Positions 23,695 through 37,039 of a DNA stretch of 64,000 nucleotides are shown piece after piece. This stretch comes from Luzula sylvatica (Eukaryota > Streptophyta > Magnoliopsida > Poales > Juncaceae). The translations under genes were made by a program, and so were the position numbers. The stretch spans positions 10,798,001 through 10,862,000 of the forward strand of contig OX326958.1 of NCBI GenBank assembly GCA_946800325.1. Direction: 5' to 3'. Each line of letters opens with the position of its first letter. Position 1 is the stretch's first letter. Below the pieces are notes generated by a model. It saw only the letters and a program-made list of their open reading frames with translations, was not told where the DNA came from and did no database searches.

Positions 23695-24069
23695 ATATAT
23701 TAATTGGTTTGAGGACATTTAGAGAGGACAAGTACATTTTTTCATTTGAAAAACACATATACACAAGTAAGAATACATATTCTAATGTCAACCAACCACA
23801 ATAACAACAAATTGCAATACAAATAATTGTTTTTGGTACACGAATCGTGTCTTTAAGAGACTTATTACTTATAAACATAATCACAAATTAACGACAAAGT
23901 TCAAGCATGCTGATAATAAAAATAAAAAGTAAAAGCTGATGAAATTATCACAATACACAATACATGCACACGCTAACACACACACAACACACAAGAAGCA
24001 AGCATAAATTATGAGAAACATCAAGGATAAACGGAGTTGTGACCGTGGAAACACAAGCATAAATTATGT
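23695..24069. other. 3' flank of LRR fragment 1
   Basis: The same sequence follows the other two LRR copies, at 27464-27539 plus 28694-29026, and at about 43850-44607. This shows that the three LRR pieces derive from one ancestral NLR 3' end. It includes ATTGCAATACAAATAATTGT and AAGAGACTTATTACTTAT words. Confidence 0.7.
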
Positions 24070-24645
24070 TCAAACGTTAACGCGTACCATTTGAACATGC
24101 TTGATTTGATTCAGTATCTCTTCCTTCCTCCTCAACCTCTCACTGGGGGCGATCACGAGGTTAGTGTACCATTTGAACTCCTGAAGGGTAGTTAGGTGAT
24201 GTAACTCATGAGGCTCTAAGTTGTCACAAAATAAAAGTTTGAGTTTTATAAGATTGGGCAAGGCACCCACTTCTATCTTCCATTCATTCACTGATCTCTC
24301 GGACTTTATTAAAAGTGTTTTTAGCTGACAGAAGTCTCCAGCTAAACAAGTCATCTGGTGCCCTTCGTAAACATCATTAATTTCAAGTTTCTTGAGGTAG
24401 TTTAACTTCCCCAGAATTGGCATTGGATCTTCTTTAAAACCAGACCAATAAAGAGTGAGCTCGATGAGGTGGACGGGAAATAAACTAACTTCAAATGTCA
24501 GCGTTCCCAAGCACAAAGAGTAACGAATGATCAAAACCTGAATCTGCTCATACCTTGGAACAACCTTCAACTTGAACAAGTTAAATCCTATTGATTCTAT
24601 TTTAAGATGAACAAGGTACTCTGATATAGATTTCTTTTTGTTCAT
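24070..24645 (-). pseudogene. NLR fragment: C-terminal LRR only
   Basis: 191 open codons on the minus strand, aligning with the last 180 or so residues of the NLR at 29027-40976. Shared motifs include SLFPVHLIEL, EDPMPILGKL, MTCLAGDFCQLK, NEWKIE, ALPNLIKLK and TTLQEFKW. It lacks the CC and NB-ARC domains and the first LRRs. Upstream sequence changes abruptly at about 24645-24668 into the flank repeat. The C-terminus differs (QMVRVNV instead of a PSIIFR-like end). It is a truncated paralogue, not a functional receptor. Confidence 0.88.
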
Positions 24646-24972
24646 TGGCCAAGTCTATTTAAACCAAATGAGTTCGAGTTCATTTTGTTAATTTCTCTCC
24701 ATGATATCTACATATATAAATCAATATTTCGAGTTATGCACAAATAAAACAAACATAATATGTTACAAGCGATCATTGTGACAATAATATGTTACAAGCG
24801 ATCATTGTGACAAGATAGTATCTAAGTATGTGTGCTAGTGATGCCAAATTTGAGAATCGGCGCATATTATGTTTTAATAGCGAACTGCAACAACCAGAAA
24901 TTCAGCAGGGAATATGGTGATTCAATTTCCAAACAGTAACGATACAAACATATCGAGAAAATATCATACAAG

Positions 24973-25161
24973 CGGGACGGAACCAGGACGGAATAATAGA
25001 GGGGGCCGGAATGATAGGGGGGGGGGGGGGGGGGGGGGGGGAGGGGGGGAACGAGTAATTCAATACAATTTTTAACCTATAAATTATAATAGCATGTATA
25101 ATTTCTCTATATATACATACGTGTGTAATCTCATGGGGGGGGGGCCTTAAGCTCCCACTAG
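24973..25161. mobile_element. Small insertion with long poly-G, 8-bp target duplication
   Basis: 189 bp present in flank repeat unit 2 but absent from unit 1. It is bordered by CATACAAG on both sides (24965-24972 and 25162-25169). An 8-bp duplication suggests a hAT-type MITE. It begins CGGGACGGAACCAGGACGG and includes the 25-nt G run. Confidence 0.55.
25017..25049 (+). repeat. Poly-G tract (25 G, A, 7 G)
   Basis: An uninterrupted run of 25 guanines, one A, then seven more. A second G10-like run is at about 25136-25144. It has obvious G-quadruplex potential, and its length is likely to be unstable or mis-called in sequencing. Confidence 0.85.
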
Positions 25162-25676
25162 CATACAAGTAAAACAAACCAGGTCTAAGTGATCATAGAG
25201 GTACATGAGAGCTCGCGAGTATGACCAACCAGTGACGGATCTATTAAGGAACTGGTGAGGTACCTGCCCCCTCTAAAATTTTGAACGGTAGCATATATAT
25301 GTGATTATAGCAATTTATTTTACGATAGAACTGTAAAATTTTGTATTATTGTTTTCCCAAAAAAAATTTGAAATTTTTTCACAGCAACTCTTGTCAAGCT
25401 TGAGACACTCTTGTCAAGTTTGAGACACCCCTCTTTCTTCGGCGTTTCTTCTCTTTCTTCTCGCAATAACTGACCACGTGACAGAAAGAATCGAGAGAGA
25501 TCTGGTCGATTTGAGAATGATAAAATTACACACATAGCAAGAAAAGGAAGAGAGATTAAGAGGAATATACTTCATTTGCCGAGAACGATACCCTTTCCTT
25601 CGGATCGCATTGTGAGATAGAGGAAGCCAGATAGATGGAGACCCGAAGAAAAAGAAAGATGGAGAGAGGGCAGGAG

Positions 25677-25679
<3 letters not shown>

Positions 25680-25740
<61 letters not shown>
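25680..25740 (+). repeat. (GA)n microsatellite
   Basis: About 29 near-perfect AG dinucleotides inside flank repeat unit 2. Unit 1 has only short GA tracts at the equivalent place (23305-23355), so the array expanded after the unit duplicated. Confidence 0.9.
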
Positions 25741-26045
25741 GTTTAGGTGTATATATTTGTATGATGGGGAAATGAACGGTTGAGATTTGCTTGCAAGATC
25801 TACGGTTTCAGGGAATGAAGCGTTGATGATGGTGAATCAAGTATTGTCAAATTAACGGGAGAACATATATTCATAGTCAATGAGTAATGACTTCGATTTA
25901 ACGCATGCGCATCTATTAAATGAATACAAGATAAACGAGCATCCATTAAATAAATACGACTTAATCGAGTATGCATTAATGAAATTACTAGGATAATACT
26001 CGCGCATGTATTTATTTGGTCTATCATTAATTGCTAATATATTAA

Positions 26046-26720
26046 CTAGGAGAATACTCACGTTACGCGAGGAGCATGTAAATTATGTTTTTCATTGTAA
26101 TACAATTATATATTTGTATGATAATATTAATAATATCATGTTAAAATAAAGTCATTTGAATTCATTTATCTATGCTTGTTCATATGTTTTATAATTATTT
26201 TACATTATGATAACAAAAAAATCATTTTTTTAATCAAATAATAATATTTATATTAATGTCATTTATATAATAATAAATAAGAATAAGATATAATACAATT
26301 TTACGAAAAATTTAACAAAAAATATTATATCATTGTTCACAATATTTCATACAATATCAAATATTAAAATAATGAATCATATAACATATGTAGTAACACA
26401 TTATTAATTATATAGTAGTAATAATTTGTATTGATTCAAAATGCAATGGAAAATATAAAATAATATAAAACTTAATAGTGAAAATAATTTAATAAATAAT
26501 ATCAAAATTTTGATGTATAATAAACATAAATATAAATCATTTTATATCATATGATTTTTTTGTTTGTTTTACGTTTTTGTAAAATAACAATACAATTTGA
26601 TAGGTATTTCTAAATTTAAAAAGTTATTTATATGGATAATTTTTTTTTCAATTCTATTATTTTTTTTAAAAGTTTTGTTTGCTTAAAAACACAAATATAA
26701 TCCATTTAGTATGATATGAT
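26046..26720 (-). mobile_element. Helitron-like element (minus), relative of 4784
   Basis: The same 3' end (minus: GCGTAACGTGAGTATTCTCCTAG then T) and an alignable AT-rich body as 4784-5430. The 5' end is undefined. A further CTAG-type end lies at about 25988 (ACTAGGATAATACTCGCGCA). Confidence 0.45.
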
Positions 26721-27463
26721 ATTTTTATTGTTATAATTTTTTCAAAAAAAATGAATAATACTTAAAAAATTTATTATGCAAATAAAATTCTTAAAAATAT
26801 ATTATGTAAATATGTATTATTTTGCATTGTATTGTCTTACATAATATCTTTACAAATTGAAATAATGAAAAACGGTGTGTATGAACTATGCAAATATGGA
26901 TGTCAAAATAAAGAGAAAAATAAAATGAATATATTTGACGGGTTTATAAAATTAAATTTCCAAAATAATACTAATATATGTTGTATTTTTTATAATATTA
27001 CATATTAAATTATTAGTACCTCATATATATAGACTTTTCATATTCCATTGCATTCACATTTGATCATGTAATCTTATTTGAAATGTTGAACAATTGATTA
27101 CACTTGGTCTAATATGATTCTAACCAATAATAATATGACACATCATTAATGTAGGATGATGTGGCTTTCTAAGAATGTTTAAAACATGATGTAAAATAAT
27201 AACACATAAATGACAACACAAAATATGATCTTCAAAAAATCTAATAAAAAATTAATGATTGAGAGTAAACCACATCACTACATCTAATGATTCAAATTAA
27301 TATTTAAAAATAATAATACCAAATGCATGTCTTAAATGATCAAATATAATATTAATGCATATGATGAAGTCACATCACACAATATAATGGTTAATAATCA
27401 AGATAAACATGATGATGTGGTTTCATGAGGAGGCCCAAAGATATGTGCAAAATAAAGGGATGG
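26721..27463. other. AT-rich spacer, no gene
   Basis: Very AT-rich sequence, possibly the remainder of the Helitron-like element. No coding or RNA feature is supported. Confidence 0.45.
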
Positions 27464-27539
27464 GTAAATTGGTTTGAAGACATTTAGAGAGGACAAGGAC
27501 AAGTACATTTTTTCCATTTGAAAATCACATGTACACAAG

Positions 27540-28693
27540 CAACATTGCAAATGACGGGAATATTTTATAACAATTATAAAAAAAAAAAAAAAAACGAGTA
27601 AATGGAGAAGGCTCGGTGGTCCTCCATCCATTGTTGCCAACGGGACTCGAACTCACAACCTCTCACAACATAAGGTTTTTTGTGTCTCACACCCAACCAC
27701 TGGGCCACAAGCCCATTGGCTTTTATAACAATTATAATAAAAATTAAGAAATAAAACAAACAAAAATAAAATAATCCAATTTTTAAAATTCAAATTACAC
27801 CTACATGAAAGTCCAAAATTAAAAATAACATATGAAATACTAATAAAACATATCAAATATTTCATCGACTTAAACATATAATCCAAATTAAAATCTAAAT
27901 CAAACAAACACTAAATCATAAAATTATTAAAATCGTTTGGTGCCATTGACGTATTCGCGTGTACTCGCATTAGAGGTACTTTCACTTTTGGCGTTAGAAG
28001 TCATTGACGTACTTGCGTTAGAAGTCATTGATCTGAAAAAAATTTGAAAAAATGAAAAAAAAAATTCATCTCTGGACAACCAGTAACTATTTGAATTTCT
28101 TAAATTTTTTTTGGATATATTGCCATGATGAGACAAGTAAAATTCGTAAATTGCCATGAAAATCAAAATTAACATCTGGATTTCGCAAATTGCCTCCCAA
28201 ATTGAAGGAGAACTCACCAAAACTGTTGTCGTGATATGCGTCAAAAATGGTCGTCTCTTGCTGCCTTTTGCCAGCTTTTGTCGTCTCTTGCTATCTCTTG
28301 TCGTGGAGAAAGTCGTTGTCAACACAAGTCGTGGAGAAAGTCCCGTGAAAATTTTCTTCTTGGTTTTTTTTCTTCTACCCTAGGCTGTCGTGATTTTTTT
28401 TTCCTTGCTTGTTTGGCGGTGAGATGAGAGGGGGTGTTGAGAGAGATGAAATGAAAGCCAAATATAAGTAAAAAAAGAACACAATTTTGGGCCGAAAAAA
28501 ATGACTCAAATAAATATAATATTTAATAGCCCAAATAATTTCATGAAAAAAATTAAAAAAAAGTTGTTCAAATTTTTTTTTAAAATAACAGGTCAAAGAT
28601 ATTTTAAATTTTTTTGTAAAAAACAGTATGGTATGACATCGTTTTATTTTTATTTTATTTTTTTACATTGTTTTATCCTGTTTTTTGCAACAC
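27540..28693. mobile_element. 1,154-bp insertion with 10-bp target duplication (MULE-like)
   Basis: It interrupts the NLR 3' flank. TGTACACAAG is duplicated on both sides (27530-27539 and 28694-28703), and the flank reads continuously in the other copies. The ends are weakly inverted (ATTGCAAATGACGGGAATA against GTTGCAAAAAACAGGATAA). A 9-11-bp duplication fits Mutator-like elements. The minus reading frame 27927-28325 inside it has no recognised transposase domain. Confidence 0.6.
27580..27720 (-). mobile_element. tRNA-derived SINE (minus), with flanking duplication
   Basis: On the minus strand it shows an A-box-like region (CCCAGTGGTTGGGTG), then a B box in GTTCGAGTCCC, and ends CCTTCTCCATTTACTCG followed by a T run. 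It is flanked by the 17-bp repeat TTTTATAACAATTATAA (27563-27579 and 27721-27737). It is nested inside the 27540-28693 insertion. Same family as 50077-50206 and about 38780-38880. Confidence 0.75.
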
Positions 28694-29026
28694 TGTACAC
28701 AAGTAAGAATACATATTGTAATGTTAACCGACCACAATCACAACAAATTGCAATACAAATAATTGTTTTTGGGTATACACAAATCGTGTCTTTAAGAGAC
28801 TTCTTACTTATAAACAAACACAAATTAACGATAAATTTCAAGAATGGTGATAATATAAAAATAAAAAAATAAAAGCTGATGAAATTATCTCAATACATGC
28901 CCACGCTAACACACACACACCCCCCTCCCCCCCCCACACACACACATACGAAGCAAGCATAAATTATGAGAAATAGCAAGGATAAACGGAGTTGTTACCA
29001 TGAAAAGATGAGCACAATATTACTAT

Positions 29027-32000
29027 TTAACGAAAGATAATGGATGGAACATGCTTGAGTTGATTCCGTATCTCTTCCTCCCTCCTCAACATCAACTCCC
29101 TGCTCGGCTTCGTATTCCCCTGCCATTTGAACTCCTGAAGGGTAGTTACGTGATGCAACCCATGAGGCTCTAAGTAGTCACAACCGTAAAATTTGAGTTT
29201 TATAAGATTGGGCAAGGCACCTATTTCTATCTTCCATTCATTCACTTTCAGGTTATCCAAGATAAGTTTTTTTAGCTGACAGAAGTCTCCTGCTAAACAA
29301 GTCATCTTGTGCCCTTCGTAAACATTGCAAATTTTAAGTTTCTTGAGGTTGTTTAACTTCCCCAGAATTGGCATTGGATCTTCTACAAAACGAGGGTTAT
29401 AAAGAAGGAGCTCGATAAGGTGGACAGGAAATAAACTAACATCAAATGGTAGCATTCCCAAGGACACAGATCCATAAATAATCAAAACCTGAATCTGCTC
29501 AAGAGACTTCATCTCAAACAGGTTAAATTTTACCGAATCTATTGTCAGATGAATAAGGTACTCTGATTTGGTTACGAAATCAGCAACTACCCTGCTTCCA
29601 TATTCTACATCTACCTCTCTTGTACTAATTTCGATTTCACGAATATTAGGTAGATGAGGTAGCCTCCGTCCCCATGATTTTTGAACAACCAATTTATATA
29701 ATGTTTGTAAATTTGGTAGGTCCGTTGACGGCGATGGGGAACAATGAGAAAACAGAGTTACGTGTCTCAAGGTCTTAACATCCCATAAACTATTTGGGAC
29801 TTCACCACTTTCTCTTTTAAGGTCAACGGTTTGCAGACTTTTACTGTAGCTCATAAACTTCGTATCAACCGAATTAAGCGAAAAGCACTTAATCCCAAAA
29901 TATCTCAACTGGGTCAATGCCCCAAAATGAGCATGAAAAGTGGAACCGCTACGTTTAAATTGGTTGAACGTTCTAAGGAGTCTAAACCTAGACAAGTTTC
30001 GCAACGGATTGGAATCGTATTCGAAGCAAAACAATGAACGTAGATGAGGATTTGTAGATTCTGCCGATTCATCGGAAAGAGGATAATGAAATGCGGCATG
30101 ACGTACCGTGGCAGAGCCGGTAAGATTATTAGGATTTGAAAACACCGTGAGGAAGTCATTTTCCTTGGCTTTTCGAATGGATAGATCTCGCAACAGATCA
30201 TGTATACGACAATATTTGATGGAGCCGTTGTAATTCCTTTTTGCAACTTGCACCATGCTCCTGTAGAGAAATCATTTGATAGTCAGAAAATTATTATAAT
30301 GGGAGCTTAATTTGGATAAATAAATATAAAAGTATATTGGGATCAAATATTTCCAAATTGATATAATGTTAATAAAATTAATTGATTGATATAATGTTTT
30401 TAAGTATTTCCAAATCCATTTGGTCCTATCAAAATACTGCATGAATTATTTTGACTTTGGTTAATTTTTATCCAAATCTATGAAATAATTTTGGTTTGAT
30501 TTGTCTCATAAAAATTGCACAAAAAAAAACAGAAAACAAATAAAGAAGGGGAAAAAATTAAGAAGGGACTTTTATGATTTTTTTTCCTGCATTAATTATC
30601 AAGTAATCTGGATTAGGAAATTAAATTCTATTTGAGAAAAAAAAGGGTGGCGCTATTGCAAGAGCCACCATAGCTAAATTGAGAGCGATTTCAATTTTGT
30701 TTTATCAAATGACCGTTATACTCATGTTAATAATGAATTGATGATTGATATTTTTTACATGTATTTATTAGTTTATCAATTTTCATAAATCATGCAAATA
30801 AAAATTTTCTTATATAAAAAATATTTTTATTCTTAATTTTTTTCAATCATAAAAATCAATTAACTTGTAACATGTCATATATATTTAAATATGAAAATTA
30901 ATATATATTGATTAGATTTGTTTTTTTCCTAATATTAGGAAAAATATTTTTGCATTATTTTTGGAAAATATAAATAGTAGTATATAAATATAATAAATAT
31001 CACTCACCATAAATAGAGGTATAGTGGTCATTTGATTAAAAAAAATTAAAATCGCTCTCAATTTAGCCATGTTAGCTCTTGCAATAACGTCACCCAAAAA
31101 AATATGAGGTCGCATAGACTCAAACTCAGGATCTGAGGAAAGAAGGTACAACCTCTGCACTGCAAAGTTTTTATGAAATTTGAGGATTTTTAGTATATTT
31201 ATAAATTAATAATGCGTGTGAGAGAATATTGTTTCGTCCCAAAAATATTGAGCTCACGCAGATTTGAACCCGGGACATCAATATGAAGACACGTACTTTT
31301 CTCCATCTGCGCTACGCAACGTTTGCATAATTGAAAGATTGCAGTACCGAACCGTGACCTATAGAGTTGCACGCCAGATTTTAACCAACTGCGCTAGCCA
31401 ATACTTGTGTTATTTTTTGCAAAAAAAAAAAATACTTGTGTTATAATATATTGTTTTAACATATTTATTAAAGCATGCCACGTGTCATCACATGATTCTT
31501 CTATCGGCACATGATTCTTCCTTGACCATTAAAAGAAGTATATATTAGAGATACCCTCGTTTCGTTTTGAAATATTTATTTATATTTTATCATATTAACT
31601 ATAACAAAATTAATAAAACTAATTTGTAAATACTAAAAGTAAAATTATTAATTATCGTTTTGTAAATAAAAATGAATTTAGATCTTTTTGTTTTTATTTT
31701 AACAAAACAACCGGTGTCCTAAATGCGCATGCATGACTATTGCGTCTGGTGTTTTCATTGATTAAATTAATATCTATGATATTGAACTAATCATGATATT
31801 TATCAATGATTAAATTAATATTGCGATACTTATCTTGTATTTTATGTTTATCTCATTGAATTAAAAATATTATTATTTAGCATATAGTCATAATTAATAA
31901 TTCTAAAAAATTGGTATTGATGCCGATTTTATTTTTTCAGAAATTTGTTTATACTTACAAATATTTATTAAAAATATCAGATTTTTTAAATAATATAACA

Positions 32001-32862
32001 ATAAAAAACCACTCATTAAAAAAAACTGCATAGAAAAAGGTTGAACCCACACACTTAAGTAGGGGTGGCAACGAGCCGAACCGAGCCGAGCACAACCCAG
32101 CTCGAGCTCGGCTCGAGTCTGGTTCGAGCCAGCTCGGCTCGACTCGGAGAAGGGGTTCGAGCTTGGAAATGCCGCTCGAGCTCGACTCGAAAAAAACTCG
32201 AGCCAGCTCGAAAGAACCGATCAGGCGAATTTGTTCGTAGAGAGAGAGGAGCGAGCGGCGTCTGGCGAGAGCGGCGTCTGGCGAGAGCGGTCTGGCGAGA
32301 GCGGCGTCTGACGAGAGAGGTCTGGCGAGAGAGTTCTGGCCTCGTCTGAGCGGCGAGCGGCGAGCGTCTGAGTGAGAGTAGCGCGAGCGTCTGAGAGAGA
32401 GGATTAGGGTTAGGTTACACGTCTGAGAGTAGCGCGAGAGAGAGAGCGGCGACGCGAACGGCGAATAGGTATTATATACGGGGTATTCGAGCTCGAGCTG
32501 CTCGCGAGCCGAACATCACTCGGCTCGAGTCTGGTTCGAGCCAGCTCGGCTCGGCTCGAATTTTTCGAGCCAATTTTCGAACGAGCTATTTTCGAACGAT
32601 CTTCGAGCCGAACGCGAACGAACGTTCGAGCCGAGCTTTTTTTGCCAGCGCTACACTTAAGCCGTAATGTGAAAGACTCAAACCAACTATACTAACTCAT
32701 GTATCTGATAAACTTTAATGTTTAATATATTTACCGAATCAAGCGAGGTCGAACCTACGACCTTTAGTGAACATGTATGTTTATTCTCAATTTTTTTTGG
32801 TCAGTATATTTCGCACGCGTGGATTTTTTTTCGATTCTTTTTTTGGATTTTCCTTAGCAAAC

Positions 32863-32940
<78 letters not shown>

Positions 32941-35900
32941 GGAGCCTATATAGCTTGTACAAGCAAAACTCAGTTTTTGCTTGTAAGTTTTTGGCCCTTG
33001 GATTCGCTACAAGATCCGTGCGCATCTTTAAAACACACACTGTGTTTTCTGTGTTGAAACGTTGAGTTTAATAGTTAACTCAGTTAACACGCCGTTAAGG
33101 CTGTCTCCGCTCACCTCTCTATCTTCCTTCTCAAAGCCATCTCCATGAAAACTATCTTCCTTCTCCAAGCTCTTCTCGAAGCGATCTCCATGCAAGGGCT
33201 CTCTTCTCTTCTCGAACTCGAAGCTATCTTCCTTCTCAAGGCACATGCTTTCTCTTCTCCTTTACGAAGTTTTCTCTTTAAAGGTTCGCCCTTTTTTTCC
33301 TTTTCGAAGCTTTCTCTTCCTGTGACGAAACTTTCACAACGAAATGAAGAGAGGTGACAATCCGAGCTTTGTAGAAGATGCAGGATTTCTAGCTCTGTAG
33401 AAGGAATATTCAGAATTTAATTTAAGAGAGGCAAAGCAATTCGCAACCAATTGAAAAGGAGACGATCATTTCGCCAACAGTTCAAAAGGAGGCAAGCAAT
33501 TTAAGAGGAGACGAGCAAAATTAGCCAGCAATTGGAAAGGAAAAAAATGCTTGCATTTTATAAAATGGTACAAGCTGCAGCAATTCGCCATAAGGATTAT
33601 TTGGAATTTATCCCAAAACACGCACAATTGATGAAAATACTTGAATTGTCTCTCGTATGATTGAAAAGTAAGTTCAATTGAATCACTTGTCTGCCAATTA
33701 CTAGGGGAAATTAAGAGGAGATGCAGAGGGAGCATTTTCGATTTTTGGTACTGAATTTTCAATTTTTCAGCTCTTCGGTCCTCAATTTTCAAATTTACAA
33801 TCACTAGGGAGAATTAAAGAGAAGTTCAAAAGAATCCCTCTTTGTCCAGTTCTCTGGTATTTAATTTTCATTTTTTTACGTTTTAGTGTATAATTAACGA
33901 AATACCTTAAATTTAACCGAAATTTTCAATGCAATATCTTCATCGATAACTTATGATCGATAAGGTACATAGATTTGAAAGAAAATGATAAGGATATTGA
34001 TGGATCTCTATCTTGAATGTGCGAACGGCTCTACTTGGTGATTATGGTTTAAATTAGGGGTTTAGGGTTATGGTTTTGATGGAGAGTGATTACGATTATG
34101 TTAATCGATATTGAATGGCACTTCGATAATATGTAAATCGATATTGAACTTGTAATAAATTTGTGTAGAATGTAATAGTTGGCATCGAGAATGGTACCTC
34201 GATAATTTGTAACTCAATATTAAACTTGTTAGTAATTTGTTGAAAACTAGTACATGCACAAGTACTATCTAATCAACAAAAATTGTAAATGGATACTTAT
34301 GTAAATTGTCGAAAACTAGTACATTGCAAATTGAATTTCGAGTACATGTTAACTAACCAAATGGTATAATTTATTATTCGAACACCAAAACAATCCATTA
34401 CAAATTTACAACCATGAGAACCAACAAAAGAACTTAAATAGTTTTTACATCCAGACTAAAACATTACAATGGTGTATCTCGTCTCTGGCTATATCTTGTC
34501 CAAGAAACGCCGTCTCGATTGATTTAGTCGTTGTTCCTCTCAGTGTATGTTTCTCCGATTGGAATATTTTTTTGCACCTCTCGAACTAGGTCGTCCATGT
34601 CGTTGCCAGGGGTATTGTGTCCCATATTTTTTTTTCTGTGTTTTGGTTCGAACCTATTTCAATTGATCTTCCAAAATTCAGTTCCATTTGAGAAACAACT
34701 TATAAGCATTAACCTACAACAAAAATAAATAAATCAAATACATATACTTATAAAGTTATAACAACTAATTACAATCATAATTGAGATTAATAGGGACTAA
34801 TATGGATACTTACATTCTGAAATAGGGCTGATTTGGTAATTTAGTTCGCACATCATCATCCCTAATTAGACATAATTAGTGAAATGTGGAAATTAAGATA
34901 CATACCTAGTGCCATTACAATTCAGAACACATTATAGTTAACAATTTGGATACTGGTATATGAAATCTGGATCATCTTAGATCTAAGAAATGAGAATATG
35001 GTGTGTACCTCCTTTTCAATTGCTGGCTAATTTTGCTTGTCTCCTCTTAAATTGCATGCCTCCTTTTCAATTGTTGGCGAAATGGTTGTCTCCTTTTCAA
35101 TTGGTTGCGAATTGCTTTGCCTCTCTTCAGAGCTCGAATTCTTGCAGCTTCTACAGAGCTCGGATTGTCACCTCTTTTCATTTGGTTGCGAAAGTTCGTG
35201 ACAGGAAGAGAAAGCTTCGAAAAGGACAAAAAGGGCGAGCCCTTAAAGAGAAAACTTCGAAAAGGAGAAGAGAAAGCACGTGCCTTGAGAAGGAAGATAA
35301 CTTCGAGTTCGAGAAGAGAGGAGAACCCTTCCATGGAGATTGCTTCGAGAAGAGCTTGGAGAAGGAAGATAGTTTCCATGGAGATAGCTTTGAGAAGAGC
35401 TTGGAGAAGGAAGATAGTTTCCAGGGAGATAACTTCTAGAAGGAAGATAGAGAGGTGAGTGGAGACAGCCTTAACGTTATGTTAACTGAGTTAACTTTTA
35501 AACTTCGCGTTTTAACACAGAAAACACACCGTGTGTTTTAATGATGTGCACAAATCTGGTAGTAAATCCAAGGGCCAAAAACTTACAAGCAAAAATTGAT
35601 CTTTGCTTGTACAAGCTATATAGGCTCCCTCTATATATATATATATATATAGGGCTAGGTTCAATGGCCAACACCCTTGTTTGGCCAACTCGGCCAACAA
35701 CGTTTATTTCTCACAATATATACATGAAAATTAAATTTTAACCGTATAGATGTAATCTATATCATTGAGATATGTCGTAGAACAAATTTTGTTTCGTTTG
35801 CATTTTTCTATCTAACAAAATCGATAAGTTATTTTCACAACCGTCTATTTCGGTATTTTTTTGGATTTCGATGAAAGAAAAGTCGAAACATTGTAAAAAT

Positions 35901-36190
35901 TAATCTAAAGTCTATCTATATAATTTAAATTAAATCCAATGAAAAAAATTCGAATTTTAAAATTAATTTCATGATGAATCATGTCGTAAATATTGTCATT
36001 CGTCAATATCTTTACGTATCGTGATGGAGATGATAAAAATAATTATTTTTCATGAAATTAAATCTATAACATTCTTAAGTGATGTATATCACATCTATGC
36101 GGTTGGATTTTTATTTTCATGTATATATTGTGAGAAATAAACGTTGTTGGCCGAGTTGGCCAAACAAGGGTGTTGGCCATTGAACCTAGC

Positions 36191-36278
<88 letters not shown>

Positions 36279-37039
36279 ATGATTTAAATTGCGCCGCAAT
36301 AGCGCAAATCGCAATAAATATTCACAAAACGCAACACCGCAACCTGCTATATTGCGCCGCAATATCGCCTCAATATGACGCAATATGACGCAATATCGAG
36401 GATCATGTGTAAATTATTGTTCAAGCGCAATGGACCGCTATATCGCAATTTAAAACATTGATATATATATATATATATACTAACAAGAATCTATAAAAAG
36501 AATTCAAAAAAGAATTCCAAACACCAAAATATACTATTGAAATTAGAAAAATATATTCTTCCATTTATCAAAAAAATACTATTGAAAATGTATTAGTTTA
36601 TTCTCAATTTTAACTATGTTAACATATTGGATTCATCAGTATATTTTGCTAAGTTGAATATTATATTTTTCTAGTTTCATCAGCATATTTTGCACGCGTG
36701 GATTTTTTTTTTTGAATTCTCATTAGCAAACATGTATGTACGTGTGTGTGTGTTTATATATATATATCGATTGAGAGATTAAGCGATGGTAAAGAGGAAA
36801 GAAAGAGATTACTATTTCTCCTGAAGATAGTAGGGAGACCCGCTCCATCCGAAAGGTCTCCACGAGCAGATGCTGGTCGCCATTTTTCTTATGGGCGTGG
36901 AGAAAAAAATGGGGAGGGAAAAGGACTTCTTAATGTTTTTTTTTTTTTGGAAAAATTGTGTAGGTAAGGAAGGAATAGGCATGAGACTGGACGCCAAAAA
37001 TATTTAATACAACTGACCCCTTTTGAGAAAAGTGCTTGC

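Noticed and set aside
27927..28325. 132-codon minus-strand ORF as a transposase
   Set aside because: No catalytic motif or zinc finger recognisable; low-complexity Ser/Thr/Asn tail.
31245..31335. Possible minus-strand tRNA
   Set aside because: Box spacing is tRNA-like but arms do not pair; treated as a SINE remnant.
32718..33065. ORFs encoding long poly-(YI) stretches
   Set aside because: Pure translation of (TA)n microsatellites.
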